Below, in pieces: positions 30,929 to 42,400 of a DNA stretch of 64,000 nt. The notes under the pieces are model-generated. The model was not told the origin of the DNA and made no database searches. It saw only the letters and a program-made list of their open reading frames with translations. The position numbers and the translations under genes are program-made. Where the stretch lies: positions 47,774,135 through 47,838,134 of the forward strand of contig JAWZYU010000010.1 in assembly GCA_038380435.1 (NCBI GenBank), read 5' to 3'. The first letter of the stretch is position 1. Each line of letters opens with the position of its first letter. Source of the DNA: Ryuthela nishihirai. Lineage: Eukaryota; Arthropoda; Arachnida; Araneae; Heptathelidae.

Positions 30929-33190
30929 GTGGTCTACTAGTAATGAAGTTCTTGCCTTTGTATAAAACCACAGAACGGTGATTTATTAGCTTTGACTATA
31001 GTTTGAAAGCCATTTGTTTCCCGTGATATTGCAAATATTTTTTAACGTTATAACACTTCCTAATTTCGCAACTATATCTCCAAATTGTACAATTCAGCTG
31101 AAGAACTTCGAAATTTTTATATTAATTTTACGATTACTATAACAGAAACTTCAATTGAAGATGCATCGGCGAAAACACTGACTGGACTGCGCTCCACTGG
31201 TTGTTTTGTTTTACCTCTCAGCGGCGCTTTTTTTTGCACACAACGGGCTAAATGGCCAGGTCACAAGGACCCCGAAAGCTCAGAGTAGGTTGGAGGAGGG
31301 GACCCACTGGACAGCTTTTGGGAGACAAATGGTAGCCTCCCGTCAAGGCCATCCAGAGTGTTCTTTAACGTGCACAGGGTATGGCTCTAACGTAATATGA
31401 TAATGGATTAACGTCTCATCCGTCGGACGACGACCTTTCCAAGCCCATCTAGGTGTTCCTTACTGACTGAGAACAGAGCGGAGAGTTTTGCGGAGATAAA
31501 TCTCAATACTAGCTCACTGGGACTCGAACCTGGGAACTACAGATTATGAGCCTGGCGGGCTATGACTGAGCCACCCCCCCCCCACACACACACACTCCCC
31601 CACAGGTAATGTAGTTGTCGCATTCCTATAGAACCACAGGAGGATAATTTCATAAGCATCGATTTCTACAATTTGAAAATTATTTGTTCTCAGTGATTTT
31701 GCCAATATCTTTAACATTGCTACACTTTAGAGTTTCGCAAATATTGCTTCTGAACTGTCCAATATAGGTGAAAAACTTCAAAATTTTTATATTAATTACA
31801 CGATTTTTTATGTCAGAAATATCAGTTGAAGATTCATTGAGAAAAGCGCCCACTCACCTGTTCAGTAATACTAATGACGTTTCCACATTCCTATAGCACC
31901 ACAGCAAAAATCTTTACTATAATTAATTATTTCAAAAACTATGTGTTATCAATGATTTTGTCAATATATTTTAACATTTCTATACTTCAGAGTTTCTAAA
32001 TATTGCTTCGAATTCTCCAATTCAAGTTAAGAATTCTTGAATTAATTTTATGATTATTACGTTGGAAACCTGAAATGAAGACCTATTAGCGAAACACTAA
32101 TATGTGGTCTACAAATAATAGAGTTTTGGTATTCCTATAGAACCAACCAGGAGTACATTATTAGGAATTGAATATAATTTGAAAACTACTCGTTCTCGAC
32201 GATTTTCCCAATATATTTTAACGTTTCTACACTACAGAGTTTCGCAAATGTTGCTTTCGAATTCTTTTATTCAGGTGAAAAATAACGAAATTTTTAGATT
32301 AGTTTTCCGGTTTATGTATGGTTAACCTTAACTGAAGATTCATAGAGGAAAACACTTATTAACATGTGGTCTACTAATAATGGCGTTGTCGCATACCTAT
32401 AGCATCACAGAGAAGGATTTATTAGCCTTGAGTTTAATTGGAAAACTATTTGCTCTAAATGATTCTTCCAATATATTTTAACATTTCTACACTAAATAGT
32501 TTCTCAAATGTTGTTTTCCAGTTCTCTAATTCAAGTGAAAAACTATATAATTTTAAATTATATTTATCATTAGTCTGTAAAAAAAACTCTCCTGACGATT
32601 CATTTGCGAAAATGTTCACACACCAGTTTTCTACTAGTAATGGCTTTGTCGCATTCCAATAGACCCACATAGGATAACATTTTCAGCAGTGAGTTTATTT
32701 AGAAAACTATTTCCTCGCAATGATTTTTGCAACATATTTTAACATTTCTACACTTCAGAGTTTCGCAAATGTTGCTGCCGAATTCTAGTGAAGAACTACG
32801 AAATTTTTAGATTAGTTTTACGATTATTCTACAAGAAACTTAACTGAAGTTTTATTAGCAAAACCGTTTACCCACCTGTGGTCTACTAGCAATAGCGTTG
32901 TCGAATTCCTATAGAATCATAGAGGAGGATTTTATGAGTATTTAATTAAAAAAAAAACTATCTTCTCTCAATGGTTTTTTTTAAGATATTTTAACATTTC
33001 CACACTTCGGAGTTTCGCAAATGTTGCTTTCGAGTTGTTTAATTCAAGTAAACAACTACGAAATTTTTGGATTGGTTTTTACGATTAATCAATAAAAAAA
33101 CTTTAACTAAAGGTTAATGGCAAAAACGCTCACAAAACTATGACCTACTACTAATTGCGTTGTTACATTCCTATAATATTTTATTAACAT
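30929..33190. repeat. Tandem satellite, ~245-262 bp unit, about 7.5 copies
   Basis: The landmark TGTGGTCTACTAGTAATG followed by GTTGTCGCATTCCTATAG recurs near 30929, (31600, cut), 31859, 32103, 32365, 32624, 32877 and 33138. Spacings are 244-262 bp. Each unit also holds TTTTAACATTTCTACACTTC, AGTTTCGCAAATGTTGC and GAAATTTTTAGATTAG. A SINE-A sits between units 1 and 2. Units are diverged, with no coding content; the small open frames are artefacts. Confidence 0.85.
31197..31582 (-). mobile_element. SINE-A copy, near full length, inside the satellite
   Basis: The tail TTGTTTTACCTCTCAGCGGC, body CCAGGTCACAAGGACCCCG and head GATTATGAGCCTGGCGGGC are followed by a C-run and a short (CA)n (31565-31600). 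I see no clean target duplication. Confidence 0.85.
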
Positions 33191-33444
33191 TGTGTTTTAT
33201 TCTGTTGGCCATTTTCACTTAAGGGGTCTATCAGCAATGCACATAAGCAAACCTCCAGGGACACGATCTTACGTCAGGTCTATGTATCGTAGTTGTTCCC
33301 TCTTGATGACATGCATTCTTTTCCAGTAACCCCTAATGACCTGATGCCACTGTCACAACCAGAGTTTTTGATCTGAATAGGACATAATACTAGAAGTATT
33401 ATTTCAGAAATAGCAAGTTTCCCGTCGAACTTGAATGGGCGTTT

Positions 33445-33754
33445 GAAGTAGAAGAATTTGGTTTGGGTTTTTTTACCTCTGAGCGGCACTTTTATTCACA
33501 CCATGGGCTAAATGGCCAGGTCACAAGGACTCCGATGGCTCAGAGAAGGTTGGGGGAGGGGACCCACTGGAACAGATGTTGGGAGACAGATGGTAGCCTA
33601 CCATCAAGGCCATCCTGCGTTTTCTTTAACGTGCACAGGGTATGGCTCTCTCGCACACGGGGCCACGGCTTAACGTCCCATCCGACGGGCGGTGGTCTTT
33701 CCAAGCCCATCGGTGTACCCTACTGACCGTAGGCAGTGCGGGAAGTAGAAGAAT
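33445..33754 (-). mobile_element. 5'-truncated SINE-A with 13-bp target duplication
   Basis: GAAGTAGAAGAAT occurs at 33445-33457 and again at 33742-33754, immediately flanking SINE-A sequence (33458-33741). The copy lacks the tRNA-like head and stops in the body at GGCAGTGCGG. This is as expected for LINE-driven integration that ended early. It abuts the LINE remnant to the right. Confidence 0.9.
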
Positions 33755-33769
33755 AAAAAGGTTTTAAAA

Positions 33770-34725
33770 TTGAACTTGGATTGTATCATAAGTAGAGCTC
33801 CGAATTTCAACGTAACGCAGTGTGGCCACGGAGCAACCCATAGAGAATTAAGGGAAAAAATGAGATATGGTAGACAAGTGTTTGGGACTGTAAACAAGGA
33901 TGAGGGAAGAGCGGCTGCTGCAGTTTGGATCCCAGATCAGAATATTCATTTAGGAGTTAGACTACCAGACCAACTGAATTAGTAGCCATATAAATGGCTC
34001 TTAAGTGGGCTACTGCTCTGTCCTGTGACAAAGTTGTTATTTTCTCTGATAGTCGATCAGTTATTCAATTTTTACAAGGAGATCCGGGAAGATCTAGCAA
34101 CAATGAGCTTTTTTGCAACATTTTGAAGATGGCGAATAAAATGATGAAAAGTGGTTCTGAGTTAAACGTGCAGGGGATTCCCAGCCACGTCGGCGTTACA
34201 GGAAAGAAATTGTTGACAAAATTGCTAAAGAAGAGTTATTACGTGAAAACTGGCTCAATATTCCAAGAGGTTTCAATTATTATAAAAGCAAAAATAAGCA
34301 AATTTTAAAACGAAATTTTCTGCACTATTTTAAAGTTCATTCTTCCTCACATCTGAATAATAGGAGTTTGATTGGTCAAACCATTGATCCATTTCAAGAT
34401 TTCGGACTGACTAAAAACGACATAGTGAAAATTACCAGGCTCAGAACAGAGACCACAAGACTGAATGATCAAATGCATAAGATGAGCAGAGCTGAGTCAT
34501 CTTCCTGTAATACATGTAGAACAAAAGAAACAGTCTCTTATGTGTTTTAATTGCAGCAAATTTGATATTCATAGAGATCAAATGTTTCACTCACTGGAAG
34601 AAATTGGAATTCAGGAATTTACACTCAAAGATCTACTCGGACACCAGAATTTAATAAAAAGAAAATATACTTTTAAATTAATTTTACAATTTTTAAAGGA
34701 TACTAATTTTACTGACAGAATTTGA
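33770..34725 (+). pseudogene. LINE RNase H and C-terminal domain remnant
   Basis: The frame-shifted blocks are collinear with the end of an I/jockey/R1-type LINE polyprotein. They are an RNase H start (EGRAAAAVWIPDQNIHLGVR), ELVAI-stop-MALKWATA, the Asp box FSDSRSVIQFLQGD, IPSHVGVTGK, then RLRTETTRLNDQMHKM and a Cys pair (CNTCRTKETV) continuing in another frame into NCSKFDIHRDQMFHSLEEIG. There are at least three breaks: near 33975, a stop at 33991, and near 34545. RNase H would remove RNA from the cDNA hybrid. No RT domain is found upstream, so it is 5' truncated. Confidence 0.75.
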
Positions 34726-35066
34726 TTTAGTGCCCAAATAGTGCCACGATATTTCTGTATTAGGAGATTGAACGCTCTTAAAATTTTAATAATGTTAATC
34801 AAGAACTTTCAATTCCTACTGAACTACCTCCTTTCTTCAGAGAACTCTGGAATGCTTATGGAATGTTTATTTGACCGCCAATCTAAGGCTATTGGCAATT
34901 TTATGATTTTGCTTTTGAAATTTCGGTTTTCCAGACTCATTTGGGAGAACTCTCCGACATAGTGCACGGACCGTTCTTAAAAGAATTTCCGGACGAGAGT
35001 GGCGAAAGTCCCCGAGTGATTTCCGGAATAATAGTTTATGTTGAAGAAGAAGAAGAAGAAGAAGGG
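34726..35066 (+). mobile_element. LINE 3' UTR ending in (GAA)n
   Basis: This follows the C-terminal coding remnant and ends in six or seven GAA triplets at 35043-35065. A diverged copy of the same ~200 bp, including TTTCNGTTTTCCAG, GAGTG/GAGTTC and the GAA-repeat end, lies at 58108-58316. That marks it as the 3' end of a repeated element. Confidence 0.7.
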
Positions 35067-35069
35067 AAG

Positions 35070-35530
35070 TCACAGGGGCTCGAAACGCGTTGTATTAATC
35101 AGTCAGTTTTGATAAAAAATTATTTACGACGAAGAGAGTGGAAAGAAGAATTTTGAACTTTAAAATAATGCAGAAAATTTCGTTACTACTGTTATACGTT
35201 CTAGCTTTAATAACTCTTAAAATATTTAATGAACATTATTGAAAACTGATCGTAATTTTAAGCGATTAGATTGAAATTTTCAATTCCTCACTCGTGACAT
35301 TTTCCTGTATAAAGTTTACTTTTAAAGTTTGGATATGTCTTCCCATTCAAATAACATGAAAGTTTTTCAGTAATTTTGATAGTGTATATTGATTAGATAT
35401 AAATATGGAAGATTTTCTTCTATTACCAATATAATATCCCAGCATTTAAATAAACTTGACTGTTTTCTATTTAGCATCTCTGGCGAGACAGAAACGACAT
35501 TACGGCTAAGGCTATGGATTGGGAAGTTTA
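35070..35530. other. AT-rich sequence, no recognised feature
   Basis: Nothing is recognised between the LINE tail and the next SINE. Confidence 0.5.
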
Positions 35531-35534
35531 ATCT

Positions 35535-35880
35535 CTGAAACGACACTCATTTTTTCACCCATTAAACTAAGTGGCCAGGTCACATGGATCCCAAGGTCTA
35601 AGGAAAGGTTGGGAAAGGGAATCCACTGTACAACAAATGGAAGCCTACTGATAAAGCCATCCAGGGTGTTCTTTAAATTGCAGGATTACTGATACCCTAA
35701 GAATGGGACATGGATTAATATTCATCCGATGGACAGCGGCCTTTCCAAGCCCAATAGTGTCCCCTTTTTCACTGAGTTGATTGGGAATTAGCAGAAAACA
35801 TTTTGAACGCTGGCCCAGTTGAGACTCTAACCTGGGAGCATCACATTATGAGGCTGATGAGTTACCAATTAAGTCAACCT
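35535..35880 (-). mobile_element. SINE-A copy, degenerate
   Basis: TAAACTAAGTGGCCAGGTCAC, GCCATCCAGGGTGTTCTTTAA and TCCGATGGACAGCGGCC mark the body. The head end reads CACATTATGAGGCTGATGAG. Many substitutions make it an older copy. Confidence 0.8.
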
Positions 35881-35884
35881 ATAA

Positions 35885-36925
35885 CTCCACTACGTCTAAA
35901 GCAAATATAGACCGGAATAGAAAATCTCAATGCAGAGAGAGTAGCAGACATTCATAAAAACAAGACTTCAGGTTAAGAAATAAAGAAACAACAAATTGTT
36001 CTTGAGTCAGTTCATTCGCCTTTGGAACTTCACAAGAGTGTGTCAGAAAATACGTTACAGAAAATGCATCTGAGCCTTGAGCAGCAGTAGCTCATGATTC
36101 ATAACGAAAGCAGATTTATCCAAGATTGCACAAGAAGGCGCAAAACATATCTCTTCTTTTGTTCAAATGGTTCTGCTCAAGGATGCTACTATATATGCCT
36201 ACTAGAGCCGTATTTCAGATCCTGAGAGTTAATTAATGTATAACTGGTAGATTATTCTCATTTTTACTTAGTATGGATTACTTCTACTCTCTCAGTACAT
36301 ATTATCCTAGCTTCTTCTATCTGTATAGCACTCTTTCCATGAAACTAACTCTTCAAATAATTAAAAGGAACGAAATAGCATTGTTAATTTTGAGAACGAC
36401 TGTGGACGTGGACTCCAGCTAAATGAATCGTCGCCAGCGCTTCCCAGTTTACTTCATAAGCTGAAAATACTACCCTTGTGTGTTGGCCAGCCTTTTAACG
36501 ATATTGTATTCCCAACGTGTACCTATGTTCTCTACCTTTATCCCTATCTCTTCTTCCTCCTCTTTCCTCTAGCTTTGTTATTCGAGAAGCATCCTCTGGT
36601 ACACTTCTTTTACTTTTTCCCCTTACCTTTACTTTAGTATATGAGCCTCATTCCGTTAATGAAGGCACCACTAGAACTTTTCGGGAAACAGCTCTGCAGA
36701 AGAATCCATCGCACTGCCTGCCTGGTTTCAGTGGATAGCGATTCCGGAACAGTTGCAGCAATGAAAAGAAATCAAACATTAGGGTTGCATTTCTTCCGAA
36801 CTCATTTCGGGACAATGAGATTCTCTCAGACGAACTGTTGGAGGTTAAGTGTGGGAGAGATTGTGGGTTCACATTTGCTAAAGACTCTAGAAGACAACTA
36901 AGACCTATAAAGGCTTTATTGGCGA
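35885..36925. other. Unassigned sequence with weak exon-like signals
   Basis: Two pyrimidine tracts ending in AG lie on plus near 36571 and 36640, followed by overlapping frames of 86 (plus) and 93 (minus) codons at about 36640-36930. I recognise neither protein. I regard coding as unproven. Confidence 0.3.
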
Positions 36926-36929
36926 ACAA

Positions 36930-37500
36930 TTTAACTTGTTAATGGTCTTAGACAACTTGTTTTCTGGAGATTGATATGGGATTTTGTGGCTTATAGTTTA
37001 GGAAAGACTGGGAGACTAATTTACCGAAATGAAAGTGATGGAGAAGATTCGTTAATGATTTTTTGCTATCAAAGGTAATGTTAAATCAAGATATTAGAAA
37101 AGAAATTGTCAGATTGCTATGGCTTTTGATAGCTGGTTTACTGGAGATTTATTTATGCGATTTTGGAGTTTGTGGCTAAGAGAAGACTAGGAGACTAATA
37201 TTCTGAAACGCAAATGATGGAAATGAGCTTCGTTGACGACTCTTTGTTATCAAAACTTTTAGCAAATCAAGATAACAGAAACAAATTTTATCAGCTTATG
37301 TTCTTCAATATCTGGTTTTCTGTAGATAGAGTGCACAATTTTTGGGATTTGTGGCGTAATGAAGACTGAGAGACTAATACACCGAAATTAACAGATGAAA
37401 ACGAGTTTCGTTAAAGTTTTTTTATATCAAAAGTAATAGTAAATCAAGATAACAAAAAAAATATTTTGTCAGCTTATTATGTTCTTAGATATCTGGTTTA
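36930..37500. repeat. Tandem repeat, ~180-bp unit, about 3 copies
   Basis: The words TCTTAGA/TTCTTCAATATCTGGTTTTCTG and GAGACTAAT, ACCGAAAT and AAATCAAGATAACAGAAA recur with ~180-bp spacing. Landmarks are near 36940, 37120, 37302 and 37480. Units are diverged and non-coding. Confidence 0.8.
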
Positions 37501-37736
37501 AAAACAACCGTTTTACTCAGAATTCCTGGACGCTTCAACTTCATTGCCTGACCACAAATGCCCATAGTTTTGTAATATCGTTGCGAGTTAATGTTATCAC
37601 CATGGTCCAGAAACTCAGTCCATCCTGATACATCCCATACTGAAACCTGATAGTCGTTAAAACGTCAGCTTCTCACACATTTTTCAACTTCCTCTCCTTA
37701 TATAAGGGTTTTGGCTAGAATCCGCTCAACGTCTAG

Positions 37737-38032
37737 GTGAGGGAGTGGCTCAGTCGGTCATACGCCAGGCAAGTAATCTGCAGTTCCCAGGTTCGAGTCC
37801 CACCTGGGGCAGCTTTGAGATTTATCTTCGTAAAATTCCCGTCTTGCCAGCGGTCAGTAGGGAACACCGATGGGTTTGGAAAGGCTGCCATCCGTCGGAT
37901 GGGACGTTAAGCTATGGCCCCGTGTGCGGGGGAGTCATACACTGAGCATCTTGAAGAACACGCTGGATGGCCTTGACGGGAGGCTGCCATCTGTCTCCTA
38001 ATAGCTGCCCAGTGGATCCCCTTCCCCCAACA
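37737..38032 (+). mobile_element. SINE-A copy, 3' truncated
   Basis: The head GAGTGGCTCAGTCGGTCATACG and CAGGTTCGAGTCCCACCTGG is good. The body runs through GATGGGACGTTAAGC and GATGGCCTTGACGGGAGGC, then is lost at CCCCTTCCCCCAAC. Plus strand, like only two others. Confidence 0.9.
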
Positions 38033-38446
38033 CAAATACTTGGTATTGATTCTGTTGCTGACGAGTTCTTCCTATGAATATCATTTTTTTTTTGCATGAC
38101 AGCCCAACGGTCACTCAGTTGATTACCCAGATATACGTGTTGTCAACTTTCAAATTGTTTACTAACTGAAATGCTCGTTAAAATTGAGCGACTGAAATTC
38201 TGAATTGTATATGTAGAAAACTTTCAAATAAATGGTAATCCCTGACTTATTTTGCCTTCGAATTTTAAAATTCTTCCCTTACTAAACAATAGTTACTTGT
38301 GCTTCCTTGAGGCCTTTTTATTAAGATTTAACAAATGCAGGTTATGTTTAGTACTAAACGACACTGCTAATATTTACATACAAAACTTTTGAATTCACGT
38401 AATGTCGTTTATTATTATTCATTAATTATCACTCGGTAAATTATGT

Positions 38447-38645
38447 TTCTAGCTTGTGGTTAGCGCGCTTGGCTACTGATCTAAGGGACCTGGGTTCGAG
38501 CCCCGGGTAAGGCATGGATGTTCGTGTCGTTTTTCTGCTGAGGTTCTGCCATCCTCTCAGAGCTTCTACTATGGCATATAAGCTGACAGGCTCCTGTCAG
38601 ACCTCTGTGGCAAGCAGCTGCTTGAGGGGGTATTTATTTTTATTT
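38447..38645 (+). mobile_element. SINE-B copy, well preserved
   Basis: The head TGTGGTTAGCGCGCTTGGC and GGGTTCGAGCCCCGGGTAAGG is followed by TTTTTCTGCTGAGG, GCTGACAGGCTCCTGTCAG and CAAGCAGCTGCTTGAGGGG with a T-rich end. It is very close to the copy at 56.9 kb, so it is fairly young. Confidence 0.9.
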
Positions 38646-38659
38646 TTTATTAATGATGC

Positions 38660-39477
38660 TTATTAAAAAAAAAAGAATCCACAAGTATTATCTGAGCAAT
38701 AAGAGCAATTCTCCTGAGATACTTGAAAGTTTGAGAGGATGTTGAAAAGCAACAGCACATCTCCCTAGGACATTCCCTAGATGTTCCGATCAGGAGAGAA
38801 TGCAGTCCACTCGAGTCGATTTCCCTCAAGATACTGGTATGTAAGTCTTGTTCTGGGTAGACTGCATTATCGTCCATTAGGATGAAATCTTCGCCAGCAT
38901 CGAGTTAACATAAGGATCTAAATCTCATACCGATATATCAGAGCCTTCATGAAATTTCCATCAAACAAACGGAGGTAGTATGATGATCCTAATGAAAACG
39001 TGATCTGCGCAGTCAGACCACCAACACCACCAAATGCACTTCTTTGGAGCTGTTCATTCATCATCAAATGCAATTCTATGGGTATATTTAATCACATTAT
39101 GGGGCTGTTTGCGGGTTCCTCCTTTTTTTCTAGATCAATAAACGTCTGATATACATAGGTAGAGAAAATCCGGACTCGTTCAGGAACATGACGCGACTTC
39201 ATTGTCTTTGGGTCTAGGCTATGTGATTGTGACATCATTTCAAGAGGGTCTATCTGTGTCTGGAGGTTAAAGGGAAGCATACAACCTGTCGACGAGAATT
39301 GAGTCCGGTCTTGTGAAACCTTCTGGTTACAGTTAAGGCATATGCCTGCCTACTAATGGTACAATGAAACCTGAAGATCAAAAATGAACTGTCAAACCAC
39401 TCAATTGTGGTGCAATGAAACCTGAAGACCAAGATGATGTTCCCTTGTTTCGCTGGAACTGCAGTCCAATGTAGCAA
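38660..39477 (-). pseudogene. Tc1-like transposase remnant
   Basis: Minus-strand pieces run in transposase order. The N-proximal TVTRRFHKTGLNSRRQVVCF (HTH end) is followed, out of frame, by a SRF-like SPDFLYLCISD region. Then come MDDNA (the DDN box carrying the second catalytic Asp) near 38870 and, in another frame, a stretch resembling the PDLNPIENVWDLLGR region near 38780. Stops and frameshifts are abundant. I found no terminal inverted repeats. The family call is by recollection of Tc1 motifs. Confidence 0.55.
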
Positions 39478-39489
39478 TCATCTTGAGGG

Positions 39490-40760
39490 GATTATAACTG
39501 TAGGGAAGTCCTTAGATAGATCTTCTGATAGCTTTTTGTGTTGTTTGGAATTGCTAACTTAACATTGAGATAACAGAAAGGTGGAACCTGAATAATATGG
39601 TCAGCTTCGTGACTATTTCACCAGCCAACAATTTTCTGACGGTTTTGAGTCGTCTAAGTGCTTTCTTTGGATTATCTTGAAACAATCGGGAATCCAGACA
39701 AAAAAGTATAGCATTTCAATTTCAAATGAGCGGGCTTCTACGAATGTACTCCTTTTTTACGATATGTGTTGTCATATTTCGTGACGTTACATGAGATTTA
39801 CATGCTGATTTTTCGAAACTTCATATTAAATTTCACATAATTAAAAAAAGCACATAAAATCTTTTATTTTGCTCCATCGATAATTTTTTTACTGATATTT
39901 TGGCGATCCGTGCTTTACTTTTGACGAATGGTGCATGTAAAGCATAAATTTAATTTGATTGACTAAGGTAATAACCGGAGAGATATATCTATAAAAATTT
40001 AAAAAGTAACTTCTCTTCCACCACCAAAAAAAATATGTATATAATATACACATGTGTGTGTGTGTTAAATAAAAATACAGAACGTATGTTTATAGAAGTG
40101 TTTTTAGGACTGAAGCTGAATTCAGTGGGAATCATAACATTTCTAGATTGTTATTGTCAAAAAAAAAAAAAGATTTCGGTATGAAATATCACTAAAAGGA
40201 AAGAAATTAGCAGAAGATCTTTGAAAGCTCATATACGCGATGCTAAAAAATATTTAGCTTTATCGCTATAATACGGGGTTAATTACTTTTATATTTCCTG
40301 GTACCATCCATTTTAAATTACATTGGCACCAGCTATCATAAAAAGTCGAAAGAGTTACGTATCATTAAACCACTCAATGTTTTCTCGTTAAACATTTCAA
40401 CTTGCATTTCAAAACAGTATTATTAGTTCTATTTAATTAACACGGAATGTCCCAAGCTTCACCCAGACAACGTGAATTGACATAAATATAAGCGTAGACA
40501 TTTCACAAGGCTCAGAATAAATGCCAAGAGATTACGAAACTAATAAAATTCTGTTCAAATAGTCGCTACCAAAACTTTGCCTCATTCTCCATTTCGTATT
40601 TTAATTTTTCTGTGTAATAATGAGATTTAAGGTAGAATTAATCAACTGTCATGAGCAGCAATTTGTTTAGAGAAAGGCCGTGTTAGTTTGACCATGTCAC
40701 ACCCAATGTGGGATGTTTGTTACTATTATGGCCAAATCCAGAATTTATTTAGGGTGAGGG
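39490..40760. other. AT-rich sequence, no recognised feature
   Basis: A short (TG)n run is at 40052-40065. No repeat family or coding signal is recognised. Confidence 0.5.
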
Positions 40761-40764
40761 ATCC

Positions 40765-41233
40765 CTCTAGAGCAGAGGTTCCCAAACTTATTTGTCCTAC
40801 CGCCCCCTTCTCAGAAAAAAAAATTACTCAGCGCTTCCATGGAAATCTATCTTCTTTAAGCGAACAAACAGAAATATGCAGTGACAAATGTGCTTTCTTT
40901 TATGTATCTATATTTCTACCTACGTTCTACAACATAGTAAAGAAAGATGTTGTTGTAAATAAGACACCTTGAAGCTTGAAAATATAAAATCATCTATTAA
41001 AATCAACCATATTATAAAATGGAAAATAAAGCAATCACTACGACTTTAACTCTATGTTGCACAACAGATGAAACATGTACGAACGGTTTTTAAAAATTTT
41101 CTTATCTTCCCTTCTTTCTTTACGCTTCCACCGCCCCCCCCCAAATTGCACCCAAGGCTACTACCGACCCCCTGGATCGTTCCAGCGCCACCCAGGGGCG
41201 GTATCGCCCACTTTGGGAAACATTGCTCTAGAG
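40765..41233. mobile_element. hAT-type MITE with perfect 8-bp target duplication
   Basis: CTCTAGAG flanks both sides (40765-40772 and 41226-41233). The 453-bp element begins CAGAGGTTCCCAAACTT. Its other end, read in complement, begins CAATGTTTCCCAAAGTG. Eight-bp duplications and CA(G/A)..TTCCCAAA termini are typical of the hAT superfamily. No transposase is encoded. Confidence 0.9.
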
Positions 41234-41292
41234 GATATATAATGGCTTAAGAGGAACATGGGCGGTTGTTCTGAACATCATCAGTCTGCAAT

Positions 41293-41709
41293 TTTAGGTA
41301 AAGGGTTGTTGGGTTGTGGGTTGTTTTACCTCTGAGCGGCACTTTTTTGCACACCATGGGCTAAATGGCCAGGTCACATGGACCCCGAAGACTCAGAGAA
41401 GGTTGGGGGAGGGGACCCACTGGAACAGCTGTTGGGAGACAGATGGTAGCCTCCCGTCAAGGCCACCCAGCGTGTTTTTTAACGTGCACAGGGTATGGCT
41501 CTCCCGCACACGGGGCCACGGCTTAACATCCCATCCGACGGACGGCGTCCTTTCTAAGCCCATCGGTGTCCCCTACTGACCGTGAGCAGGGCGGGAATTT
41601 TGCGGACATAAATCTCAACGCTGACCCAGCTGGGACTCGAACCTGGGAAGTACAGATTACGAGCCTGGCGCGCTACCGACTGAGCCATCCCCGCCCCTTT
41701 AGGTAAAGG
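41293..41709 (-). mobile_element. Full-length SINE-A with 12-bp target duplication
   Basis: TTTAGGTAAAGG at 41293-41304 and 41698-41709 flanks a ~393-bp SINE-A. This copy defines the family: head GGCTCAGTCGGTAGCGCGCC (minus), a body with CGGACGGCG and GGGGTCCATGTGACC, and a tail with repeated CAACCCA words. The short internal frames seen in several copies (GLNGQVT.TPK) are shared only because the DNA is shared. Confidence 0.95.
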
Positions 41710-41849
41710 CGGAAGCTTATCAGCACTGAATTAATACAGCAGTTTCATATACGTGCAAAAAATTATAATATTCCTCTAAAAATCTGTTAAATACGCAATC
41801 CAGAGTCTGATTTTACAGAGGTCTAAACTAAAAATATACATGTGAATAT

Positions 41850-41942
41850 AAAAAATACCCCCTCAAGCAGCTGCTTGCTACAGAGTTCTGACAGGAGCCT
41901 GTCAGTTTATATGCCAAAGTAGATCTGAGAGGATGGCAGGAT
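41850..41942 (-). mobile_element. SINE-B 3' fragment
   Basis: This is the tail half only (ACCCCCTCAAGCAGCTGCTTG, GACAGGAGCCTGTCAG, CTGAGAGGATGGCAGGA). It stops at the boundary with a different dispersed repeat starting at 41938. Confidence 0.85.
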
Positions 41943-42070
41943 CGTTTAAACGAAAATTGGGGAGCCCTACAGCTGGAAAATAGATTGAATGTCCATTGTG
42001 CCCTAGAAATAGGGAAAAGGATACACATAGAAGGAACCCCTCAATAGTAGACTCAGTAGCAAGAATCAGT
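41938..42070 (+). repeat. Dispersed repeat, copy 1 of 2
   Basis: AGGATCGTTTAAACGAAAA ... CTACAGCTGG ... AGATTGAATG ... GGATACACATAGA aligns with 43937-44040 (AGGATCGTTCAAACGAAAA, CTATAGCTGG, AGACTGAATG, AATACACACAGA). The family is unknown. Confidence 0.6.
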
Positions 42071-42157
42071 TTGGAGGTGATGAATGTGTCAAATCCAGAC
42101 AAACGAGCATGGAAGCATCCAAAGTTGAGCAATGTGCGGTATGATGATGTTTCGATT

Positions 42158-42213
42158 TGATTATCAGGCGTTGATTGAGTTTCTGGTATTATCAGGCGTT
42201 AGTTCAGTTTCTG
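42158..42213. repeat. Two-copy 28-bp tandem duplication
   Basis: ATTATCAGGCGTTGATTGAG and ATTATCAGGCGTTAGTTCAG follow each other, each ending TTTCTGG. Confidence 0.75.
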
Positions 42214-42226
42214 GGTTTTGAAAAAT

Positions 42227-42400
42227 AAATATACCCCTCAAGCAGCTGCTTGCCACAGAGGTCTGACAGGAGCCTATCAGTTTATAAGCCATAGTAGAAG
42301 GTCTGAGAGGATGTCAGGACCTCAGCAGAAAAACGACACATACATCCATGCCTTACCCGGGACTCGAACCCACAGGTCCCTTAGATCGGCAAGCAATAAA
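42227..42400 (-). mobile_element. SINE-B copy
   Basis: Complete from the tail (CCTCAAGCAGCTGCTTGCC) through TCAGCAGAAAAACGACACAT to the head (CCTTACCCGGGACTCGAACCC). It has a two-base insertion in the T-arm region. Confidence 0.9.

Noticed and set aside
33463..33726. Recurring small frames with GLNGQVTRTPK-like sequence, also at 41316, 49537, 55471 and 58674
   Set aside because: They are parts of SINE-A, which is not protein coding; the similarity comes from the repeat itself.
38447..38520. Genuine tRNA gene at the SINE heads (38447, 56855, 58562)
   Set aside because: Each is continuous with a shared non-tRNA body, occurs in many diverged copies and lacks a consistent acceptor stem.
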